Position numbers and translations under genes: made by a program. A DNA stretch of 64,000 bases from Desulfovirgula thermocuniculi DSM 16036. Its GTDB lineage: Bacteria; Bacillota; Desulfotomaculia; Desulfotomaculales; Desulfovirgulaceae. The stretch covers positions 1-64,000 of the forward strand of contig NZ_AUBR01000001.1 of the NCBI RefSeq assembly GCF_000429345.1, in the 5' to 3' direction. The notes beneath the pieces are model-generated. The model was not told the DNA's origin. It made no database searches and saw nothing but the letters and a program-made list of their open reading frames with translations. This document shows, one piece after another, positions 56,559 to 62,702 of the stretch (positions are counted from its first letter, which is position 1; each line of letters opens with the position of its first letter).

Positions 56559-56635
56559 AAAGAGATGAAAAGGGTTATGGGGTGAAGAGTGAGGGAATGA
56601 TATGATAAAAAGAGAGGGGTTGGTTTTTGAGGAAA

Positions 56636-56708
56636 GTAAAAAGGCCGACTCTCCATTTTACTTGAGCTCATGGAGAACCGGCCTATGGTTGTTCCATTCG
56701 GCCTTTCC
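56636..56708 (-). ncRNA. Small RNA, copy 1 of the three-copy hairpin-terminator element
   Basis: About 73 nt on the minus strand from just behind a strong promoter to a T-tract. It holds the conserved hairpin GCC-GA-ATGG-AACAA-CCAT-A-GGC. The last GGCC arm is also the left arm of a terminator stem (GGCCG.../...CGGCC with CTCCAT/ATGGAG inside). No gene follows on this strand, so copy 1 looks like a free small RNA. Confidence 0.65.
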
Positions 56709-56714
56709 TTAATT

Positions 56715-56743
56715 AATTATACTAGCCGGAAGGTTATTTGTAA
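56715..56743 (-). promoter_or_regulatory. Strong sigma-A promoter of small RNA copy 1
   Basis: On the minus strand TTTACA (56743-56738), a 17-bp spacer and a consensus TATAAT (56720-56715). Transcription should begin near 56708. Confidence 0.8.
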
Positions 56744-56786
56744 AGTGTTTTTTTGAGCAACATTGTTTCAATAGCCTAGGGATTGG

Positions 56787-56930
56787 CTAAAAAATTGGGC
56801 CCAGCACGCGTATTAGCCAAGTGACCATTAGAGCACCGGTGGCAAAAGAACCGAGCACGTCAACGAGATCGCACAAGATATCGGATTCTTCTAGCCGGTT
56901 TTGAGAACACCCCCACTCTCCAATCCACAT
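56787..56930 (-). CDS. 47-residue membrane protein
   Basis: ATG 56930 on the minus strand behind TGGGGGGATACT. Polar start (MWIGEWGCSQNRLEESDILC), then one hydrophobic helix (GSFATGALMVTWLIRVLG). Clean ribosome site. It lies upstream of small RNA copy 1 on the same strand. The remainder of the 56931-57124 gap shows no gene, only AT-rich DNA. Confidence 0.55.
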   Translation of the reverse strand: MWIGEWGCSQNRLEESDILCDLVDVLGSFATGALMVTWLIRVLGPIF

Positions 56931-57124
56931 AGTATCCCCCCACAACCCATTCTGTAATTTTCAAAGAGCCTTTTTGTAAGGTAAATGATAACATGAATCA
57001 TGCTTGAGGTCAACGAAAATCTTAAAATTTTGAAAAGTATCCAAGGCCCATTTTTTAAAGGAAATAGTGAACATATTAGAGAAATATCTCACAAAGTATA
57101 GGGGATATTTCGGGGGGTGAAAAA

Positions 57125-57424
57125 ATGCCTTTACCTTTTTTTAAAACACCTCCATGCCCTGCATGCGGCTCAAAGAACACTACCCGAGGACGCATCATCA
57201 GGTTGGCTGCCGGCGTAGGCCTAGGACTGGGCGGTGCGCTGTTTTTCTATCTTTTGGGATTCTTTTACCCGCCAGTACGCATGTTGATTACCATTGCCCT
57301 ATTGTGCGGCATGTTTATTTGCCTTATACCGCCTTTGGGAAAATACTGCTGCCTTGACTGCGATGCCTACTGGAACCCGGATGACCCCCAAACTTACTGG
57401 CGGCCCCGGCCCCCTGGACTGTGA
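57125..57424 (+). CDS. Zinc-ribbon membrane protein
   Basis: 99 residues from ATG 57125 behind GGGGGGTG. CPACGSKNTTRGR opens half a ribbon, two membrane helices follow (AAGVGLGLGGALFFYLLG and MLITIALLCGMFICLIP), and CCLDCDAYW closes the ribbon on the same side. Function unknown. Confidence 0.7.
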   Translation: MPLPFFKTPPCPACGSKNTTRGRIIRLAAGVGLGLGGALFFYLLGFFYPPVRMLITIALLCGMFICLIPPLGKYCCLDCDAYWNPDDPQTYWRPRPPGL

Positions 57425-57435
57425 AGGCTGAAAGA

Positions 57436-57469
57436 GTGAAGCCCCGGCCTGACCGACCGGGGCTTCACT
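57436..57469. terminator. Hairpin between convergent genes
   Basis: GTGAAGCCCCGG pairs with CCGGGGCTTCAC. No T-tract, but its place between two convergent stops suits termination in both directions. Confidence 0.6.
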
Positions 57470-57486
57470 CCGGGGGAGGGGAGGGT

Positions 57487-58689
57487 CTATGCTTTCACTT
57501 TTGCAGTTTCCTGGGCGCGCAGGCGCTTTTCCTTTAGTTCACGGGCTACGCCGAGGTACAGCTGAATGAGGATGTACGCGCACATGCCCGAGGCGGCGGT
57601 GAGCATCAGGATACCCCCTGCCTGGTTCCAGAGATATTCTTTCGTGTAGGCAGCCCACCACTCGGGCTTATTGGCAACCTCTACCATATAGTGGTATACA
57701 GTGGCCTTTTTGGCGTAGATAGCAGAGATCTCGGCAGGCGTGAGCCCTTGCTTTTTGAGGAAAGCCTCAAAGGCCTTTTTGTACAGCGCTGCGTAACGGG
57801 AGGAGATTTCCTTGAGGATTACCGAGGCACAGGCGAAGAAGGTGGCGATGGTGAAGATCAAGCGGATGGTGATGCCGTATACGTACTTGGTGCAAATGGT
57901 ACCAAACTGGGCGCCCACGCTGGCCCCCAGCAGCATGATCACTGCTGCTATGAGTTCCACGCCGCCTTTTAAGCTGTAGGTAAAGGCGCCGTATGCACCG
58001 GAGAACATAACTTCAAACAAGTCGGTGCCGACCGCTATCTTCGTAGGCACGCCCATCAGGTAAATCAGCGCGGGCACGCGGATGATGCCGCCGCCGACAC
58101 CGAGGATGCCGGCTACGAACCCGGTGACTACGCCCACGAAGAGGATGGCCCAGAGGGAGACGCGCATTTTAGCGATCGGGCAGTAGAAAGTAGGCCAAAT
58201 ATTAAGGGTTTCTTGGATCCAGCGGGACCAGGCGGTTCCGACGACGTCTTTAACCTGCTTGCCGGCCTCTTTTTCCAGCTTTCTTACCCGCAGGTATTCC
58301 GAAAGCATGAAGATGCCGATAGAAGCCAGCAAGAGGATGTAGAGGTAACGAACCACACTGCCGGCAATGCCCTTTTGCGTGAGCCAGTAAAGGATTTGGG
58401 CGCCGGTTTCAATGCCGGAGAAGGTACCGATGAGCATCACGAAGGCTATGATAACGCTGACATGGCCGAATTTCCAGTGCCTGAAGGTAGCTACAATGGA
58501 TTTACCCACCAGGTGGGTCATATCGGTGCCCACCGCGTAAATCATGGGGAAACCGAAGATGTTTAATGCCGGCGTAACCAGCCAGGCGCCGCCGATGCCA
58601 AAGAAGCCCCCGACCACCCCGACGGTAAAGCCAATTAGCAGCAGCGGCCACCAGGCCATATCCACGCCGCTAACAGGCATGTGCATCAT
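57487..58689 (-). CDS. TauE/SafE-family sulfite/sulfonate exporter
   Basis: 400 residues from ATG 58689 behind AAAGGGGTG. GFTVGVVGGFFGIGGAWLVTPAL and VTGFVAGILGVGGGIIRVPAL, read in parts, are the two inverted-repeat signatures of DUF81/TauE. At least eight membrane helices; a 45-residue loop near 300-345 carries EISAIYAKK. Long members like this are common in sulfur-using anaerobes. It is the last gene of a minus-strand run with three tiny membrane proteins and an RNA leader. Confidence 0.88.
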   Translation of the reverse strand: MMHMPVSGVDMAWWPLLLIGFTVGVVGGFFGIGGAWLVTPALNIFGFPMIYAVGTDMTHLVGKSIVATFRHWKFGHVSVIIAFVMLIGTFSGIETGAQILYWLTQKGIAGSVVRYLYILLLASIGIFMLSEYLRVRKLEKEAGKQVKDVVGTAWSRWIQETLNIWPTFYCPIAKMRVSLWAILFVGVVTGFVAGILGVGGGIIRVPALIYLMGVPTKIAVGTDLFEVMFSGAYGAFTYSLKGGVELIAAVIMLLGASVGAQFGTICTKYVYGITIRLIFTIATFFACASVILKEISSRYAALYKKAFEAFLKKQGLTPAEISAIYAKKATVYHYMVEVANKPEWWAAYTKEYLWNQAGGILMLTAASGMCAYILIQLYLGVARELKEKRLRAQETAKVKA

Positions 58690-58760
58690 TACTCAACACC
58701 CCTTTCTTCAAAATGGGTTTATTTTTGGATTCCTTGACGATAAGCATAATTGCCGGGCTA

Positions 58761-58961
58761 TTAATGCTTAATAACCGCGCTTTCATCTTCATACTCTTTC
58801 TTGTATGCGCCCAGGTCCACGCGCAGGAGCTTGAAGATTCCATCTGCGATCAGGCCGATGGCTACTCCCAATGCCACCATGGTTCCGATATTTACAATGG
58901 CGTAAGCAAAGGGTGAAGTTTTAGCCAAACCGGCGGCCCAGGTGAAAAACTCGGCGAGCAT
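58761..58961 (-). CDS. Small membrane protein of the TauE run
   Basis: 66 residues from ATG 58961 behind AAAGGAGGGA. Two hydrophobic stretches (AKTSPFAYAIVNIGTMVALG, VAIGLIADGIFKLL) and a charged tail (YKKEYEDESAVIKH). Directly upstream of the exporter gene; a subunit role is plausible. Confidence 0.7.
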   Translation of the reverse strand: MLAEFFTWAAGLAKTSPFAYAIVNIGTMVALGVAIGLIADGIFKLLRVDLGAYKKEYEDESAVIKH

Positions 58962-59007
58962 CCCTTCATCCCTCCTTTCGCAAAAATTGTCCCTTTGGCT
59001 TTTGGTA

Positions 59008-59115
59008 TTAGCCAGCCTTGCCCTTGACCTGCCCGGTGACCAGCCAGTAAATCCACAAACCTACGGAAGTGGTGCAGAAGAGCACAATGAAAATCCTGGT
59101 CAGAAGTTTACCCAT
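59008..59115 (-). CDS. 35-residue membrane peptide
   Basis: ATG 59115 behind GGAGGTGAGCTCT. One helix (IFIVLFCTTSVGLWIYWLV) and a basic end (TGQVKGKAG). Good ribosome site and position between two co-directional genes support expression. Confidence 0.6.
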   Translation of the reverse strand: MGKLLTRIFIVLFCTTSVGLWIYWLVTGQVKGKAG

Positions 59116-59133
59116 AGAGCTCACCTCCTCTCT

Positions 59134-59352
59134 TTACCAGTTTGATACTTGCATTGAAATTTTTGTTAGCTTGTTTAAAGTTATGAAAAACTTGCTGGAT
59201 AAAGAGGCATAAATCTTGGGGGAGAAGGCTTTGAGATATAGAATGATAGTTGATATCGATATAGCAGTTATTCCCATCGCATCAACGGCCAGCAGGGCCA
59301 TATCTTCCGCCTTTTCTCTTTGGGCAAGGGAAGGGGAACGTTTGCCCGTCAT
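59134..59352 (-). CDS. Small protein with one membrane helix
   Basis: 72 residues from ATG 59352 behind AAAGGGGAG. Polar N-terminus (TGKRSPSLAQREKAED), then hydrophobic residues (MALLAVDAMGITAISISTII) and a basic C-terminal region. First gene after RNA copy 2. Unknown. Confidence 0.55.
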   Translation of the reverse strand: MTGKRSPSLAQREKAEDMALLAVDAMGITAISISTIILYLKAFSPKIYASLSSKFFITLNKLTKISMQVSNW

Positions 59353-59398
59353 TGGCCTTCTCCCCTTTCAGGAGATTGCATGTATTTATTGAAGAGAG

Positions 59399-59472
59399 AA
59401 AAAGACCGGCTCCCTGGTAGATCCCAGGTAAACCGGCCTATGGTTGTTCCATTCGGCCTTTCTTTTTTCTTT
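59399..59472 (-). ncRNA. Leader RNA, copy 2 of the hairpin-terminator element
   Basis: Same design as copy 1 on the same strand. The conserved hairpin has P1 arms GGCC (59458-59455 and 59438-59435), P2 ATGG/CCAT and loop AACAA. The right GGCC arm begins the terminator stem GGCCGGT / GCCGGTC, followed by TTTTT. The T-tract ends 46 nt before the start of the TauE-run genes, so termination here would silence the exporter. Confidence 0.7.
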
Positions 59473-59478
59473 GCCTCC

Positions 59479-59507
59479 ATGTTACCAAAATCACAATCCC
59501 CTGTCAA
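59479..59507 (-). promoter_or_regulatory. Consensus promoter of the TauE-run leader
   Basis: On the minus strand TTGACA (59507-59502), a 17-bp spacer and TAACAT (59484-59479). Confidence 0.85.
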
Positions 59508-59534
59508 TAGGTTTTTTGCTTTTTTGAGAAATAC

Positions 59535-59563
59535 TTCACAAGTGGCTGAGGCTATGATATAAC
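59535..59563 (+). promoter_or_regulatory. Sigma-A promoter of the histidine-kinase operon
   Basis: TTCACA at 59535-59540, a 17-bp spacer, TATAAC at 59558-59563; divergent from the TauE-run promoter 28 bp away. Confidence 0.65.
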
Positions 59564-59599
59564 TTAAGACAAGGAGCAATAGGAGGAAGGCCTATACTT

Positions 59600-61135
59600 A
59601 TGTCGTTCCCTTTCCGCTTCCGGCCTCCAAGTTTTAAACTGCAGTTGGTAGGGATTGTGGCTATACTTTTGACTGTTCCCGTGTTGGTAATGATTTACGA
59701 CCTTGTCTTTGCTGCGCGCACAGATGACCTGTTATTTAAAGAAATCGAGCACCGCCTGACAACGTTGGGTGATTACCTTGGTAGAGAACTAGGGAACCGT
59801 TTACAAGAAAACGCTTCCCTAAGTGGTGCCAAAAATACGCTGGTTGACAGGTTTTACCAGTTAACCGAGCCGGTGACGCAGAGCTATCCGGGGGTGCGAT
59901 GTGGCCTTTTTATACCCGGCAGCGAAAGAATTTGGGTGCAGGGCTTTCTCCATGAATACCGCCCAAAGTTTCCCGAAACCCCGGAGCAAAGGCTAAAAAG
60001 GGTTTATGAGGAATCAAGGGAAGGAATCGAGGCCGTGCTGGCCAGTGGTAAACCCGTGAAGAGGGTGGGGCAGACGTGGGATGACTATTTTTTGGAGTAC
60101 CTTGTGCCCGTTAAGTTCCAGGGAGAAGTGGTGGCAGTAGTTTGGGCAGGGGAGAGAATCCATCCTGCTTTTGCCCAAAGCGCTAAAGCGCGGTTGCTGT
60201 TACGCTTTGCCATCCTTTGCGTTTTTACGTTTTCGGTGGTGATAACTTTATTGACGGTAGGTACTTTTATGAGAGGGGTTAGGCGAGTTAAAGAAGGGCT
60301 CCTAACCTTGGAGAGGGACTTAGGCGTCAGATTGCCGGAAATGCCCGGAGAGTTGGGGGATATTGGCCGGGCAATTAATCAATTAGCTTCTAGGCTCATT
60401 GAACGAGAGCAGATGCTTGAGGAGCTGCGCCGCACGGAGCACCTGGCAGCCCTAGGGCGGTTGATTACAGAAATCGCCCATGAGCTGCGTGCGCCCGTGA
60501 GTATCATGCAAGCTGCTCTAGAAGTGGTAAGGCCAAAGCTAGAAGGCAATACCGATGTGAAAGAAGCCCTTTTAATCATGGAAGAGCAAATAAGTAGGCA
60601 TACCAATCTGATCGATGAGCTTTTGCTTTTTGGCCGGCCGAGCAAAGAAGTAGAGGAAATAAATGTCAATTCGCTGGTTGAGGACCTTGCAAATTCCTGC
60701 CGGCTGTTGCTGGAGCGCCAAGGCATAGAGTTAATCCTAAATTTGGCAGAAGAGCAGGTTCTGGTTAAGGGGAATAAAGAAAAACTGCGACAAGTATTTT
60801 TAAACCTGATGATGAACGCCATGCAGGCCATGCCGGGAGGTGGAAAGCTAACTATAGAGACTCTTCCCCATGAGGGAGGTGTTTGTGTGGTTGTCCAAGA
60901 CACCGGGGAAGGCATACCACCCGAAGATTTGGAGCATATCTTTCAGCCCTTTTTTACCCGGAAGGCCGGCGGCAGCGGGTTAGGCTTGGCACTATGCCAC
61001 GAGATAGTTCGTTTACATGGCGGCTCCATTTCTGTGGAAAGCCGCCCCGGCCAGGGAGCCAAATTTAAGATATATTTACCGGCAAAGAGTGGAGAAAGAA
61101 AGGAGAATAATCATGGTGCGCTTGCTGGTAATTGA
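59600..61135 (+). CDS. Sensor histidine kinase
   Basis: 511 residues from ATG 59600 behind GGAGGAAGG. Two membrane helices (about 15-37 and 198-222) frame an extracytoplasmic sensor of about 160 residues. A HAMP-like linker follows, then HisKA with ITEIAHELRAPVSIM (phospho-His near 290) and HATPase_c with NLMMNAMQAMPGGG, DTGEGIPPEDL and GGSGLGLALCHEIV. The signal is unknown; the divergent TauE run is a likely target. Confidence 0.92.
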   Translation: MSFPFRFRPPSFKLQLVGIVAILLTVPVLVMIYDLVFAARTDDLLFKEIEHRLTTLGDYLGRELGNRLQENASLSGAKNTLVDRFYQLTEPVTQSYPGVRCGLFIPGSERIWVQGFLHEYRPKFPETPEQRLKRVYEESREGIEAVLASGKPVKRVGQTWDDYFLEYLVPVKFQGEVVAVVWAGERIHPAFAQSAKARLLLRFAILCVFTFSVVITLLTVGTFMRGVRRVKEGLLTLERDLGVRLPEMPGELGDIGRAINQLASRLIEREQMLEELRRTEHLAALGRLITEIAHELRAPVSIMQAALEVVRPKLEGNTDVKEALLIMEEQISRHTNLIDELLLFGRPSKEVEEINVNSLVEDLANSCRLLLERQGIELILNLAEEQVLVKGNKEKLRQVFLNLMMNAMQAMPGGGKLTIETLPHEGGVCVVVQDTGEGIPPEDLEHIFQPFFTRKAGGSGLGLALCHEIVRLHGGSISVESRPGQGAKFKIYLPAKSGERKENNHGALAGN

Positions 61136-61496
61136 TGATGAAAAAGGCATGTGCTGGGCTTTAAAGAAAGCTCTGGAGGAGGGGGGCTATGAAGTCTTAA
61201 CGGCCTTGAGCGGCCCTGAAGGCTTAAGTATGCTTAAGCGTGAAAACTTTGACCTGGTGCTCTTAGATATAAAGATGCCTGGAATGAGCGGCTTAGAGGT
61301 ATTAGAAGAAATCCGCAAAACAAGCCCATCCTTGCCGGTGATAATCATGACCGCCCTTTCCAGTTTACCCGTTGCTTTGGAAGCTATGCAGAAAGGAGCT
61401 GACGCCTATGTCACTAAGCCCTTTCAGATGTCCACACTAAAGCAGACGGTAGAGAAAGTTCTCTCAGGTGTTGTAGTAAAAAAAGATAGCCCTTAA
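61113..61496 (+). CDS. Single-domain response regulator
   Basis: 127 residues from ATG 61113, overlapping the kinase gene by 23 nt. Receiver features: LLVIDDEKGMCWAL, phospho-Asp in LVLLDIKMPGMSG, ITMTA-like IIMTALSS, and the Lys in YVTKPF. No output domain, so it must act through a partner protein or phosphorelay. Confidence 0.93.
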   Translation: MVRLLVIDDEKGMCWALKKALEEGGYEVLTALSGPEGLSMLKRENFDLVLLDIKMPGMSGLEVLEEIRKTSPSLPVIIMTALSSLPVALEAMQKGADAYVTKPFQMSTLKQTVEKVLSGVVVKKDSP

Positions 61497-61498
61497 AC

Positions 61499-61557
61499 AG
61501 CCGAATCGAACAACGATAGGCTGGCATTGGTTTATAACCTGTAGGCCGGCCTTTTTT
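61499..61557 (+). ncRNA. RNA element copy 3, attenuator before the DUF2292 gene
   Basis: Plus strand. P1 is AGCC (61499-61502) / GGCT (61519-61522), P2 is ATCG/CGAT and the loop AACAA (61509-61513). Both stems differ from copies 1 and 2 by matched changes on each side (G-C to C-G, G-C to A-T). GGCTGGC at 61519-61525 is also the left arm of the terminator, pairing with GCCGGCC at 61545-61551, then six T. The next start is 45 nt beyond. Confidence 0.7.
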
Positions 61558-61602
61558 CTTAGAATGTGAAATATAGTACATACCAAAAGAGGAGGAATAA
61601 GT

Positions 61603-61821
61603 GTGTCTAAAGTTTCCAGCGAGCAGATCGTCTTGACCAAAAGGGAGTTACAGCTGATTCGCTTTATTCGCCAGCTGGGCTGGGGAGAAATTAGGCTGCG
61701 CGTTGAAAACGGGCAACCGGTGTTAATTTATGAGGCGATTCGTACGGTAAAGTTGGAGGAAGAGGAAACTGCCCAAGGGAAAGGAAAAACAAAAACCGGA
61801 ACCCCAATGTTAAATCGTTAG
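61603..61821 (+). CDS. DUF2292 (YezD-like) small protein
   Basis: 72 residues from GTG 61603 behind GAGGAGG. LTKRELQLIRFIRQLGWGEIRLRVENGQPVLIYE, read in parts, is the DUF2292 core. YezD-type genes are often found near sulfur-assimilation genes in Firmicutes. Here it follows the kinase/receiver pair and RNA copy 3. Confidence 0.8.
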   Translation: MSKVSSEQIVLTKRELQLIRFIRQLGWGEIRLRVENGQPVLIYEAIRTVKLEEEETAQGKGKTKTGTPMLNR

Positions 61822-61859
61822 ATGTTACCATTTATCTCTCCGATGATTTTGTTTGGGGC

Positions 61860-62552
61860 CTAAAATTTTGCCGCCTCTATTAGAGCCGTGAGGGCGGCGG
61901 CAATGAAGATGGAAGGCAAAAGATCCCCCACCCGGATGCGGGTTACTTTGAGCAGGTTTAGCCCGATGGCCAGGATGAGGAGGCCGCCGGTGGCGGTAAG
62001 CTCCGTTACCACCCAGGGGCTTAAGCCCGCGCCGAGGAAGCGGGCGAGGACGGTGATGGTTCCCTGGTAGAGGAAAACCGGGACGGCGGAGAAGAGCACG
62101 CCGATGCCCATGGTGGAGGAAAAGATGGCCGCGGCAATGCCGTCCAGCATGGCCTTGGCAAAAAGCGTCCTGGGGTTGCCGGTCAGGCCGTCCTCGATGG
62201 CGCCCATGACGGCCATGGCGCCGACGCAGAAAACCAGGCTGGCCGTGACAAAAGCGTAGGCCGCGCCGCCTTCCCCGCGGTTGCCGAACCTGGCCTCGAT
62301 GCGCTTGCCCAGCCTTTCCAGCCGTCCCTCGATGTCCAGGCCGGTTCCCACCAGGCCGCCCAGCGCCAGGCTGCCGATGACGATGAGGGGGTTTTTCGTC
62401 TGCAGGGCCATCTGGGTGCCGATAAGGATGACGGCGAGCCCGAGGCCCTGAATGATCGTTTCTCCCGTTTTCCGGGGCAAGCCCTTTTTAAGTAGCGTGC
62501 CCAGCGCGCTCCCCGCGCAGATGGCGGCGGCGTTAATGATGGTACCGAGCAA
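61860..62552 (-). CDS. DUF554 membrane protein (YdfK family)
   Basis: 230 residues from TTG 62552 behind AAAGGAGC. GTIINAAAICAGSALGTLLKKGLP in parts, GLAVILIGTQMAL, GSLALGGLVGTGLDIE and ILAIGLNLLKVTRIRVGDLLPSIF are DUF554 hallmarks. About seven membrane helices. Transport role suspected for the family; substrate unknown. Confidence 0.88.
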   Translation of the reverse strand: MLGTIINAAAICAGSALGTLLKKGLPRKTGETIIQGLGLAVILIGTQMALQTKNPLIVIGSLALGGLVGTGLDIEGRLERLGKRIEARFGNRGEGGAAYAFVTASLVFCVGAMAVMGAIEDGLTGNPRTLFAKAMLDGIAAAIFSSTMGIGVLFSAVPVFLYQGTITVLARFLGAGLSPWVVTELTATGGLLILAIGLNLLKVTRIRVGDLLPSIFIAAALTALIEAAKF

Positions 62553-62651
62553 GTTTGGTAGCTCCTTTCGGCCTGATAAGTCTTAGTAAATTCGCCGCCT
62601 GCACCCGTTTTCCTGCCCGTGCCGGGTGCAACCATAAAGTAGGGAAAATTG

Positions 62652-62660
62652 TGATATAAT
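62652..62660 (+). promoter_or_regulatory. Extended -10 promoter
   Basis: TGATATAAT (TG at 62652-62653, TATAAT at 62655-62660) with no good -35; about 40 bp ahead of the radical SAM gene start. Confidence 0.55.
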
Positions 62661-62702
62661 ATAAAAAATGACACCACCTGCCGCCCCGGAGAGGTGAGTC
62701 GG

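Noticed and set aside
56690-56704. Five-codon leader peptide (ATG GAA CAA CCA TAG) in RNA copies 1 and 2
   Set aside because: In copy 3 the ATG is ATC and the change is compensated on the pairing side, so structure rather than coding is conserved.
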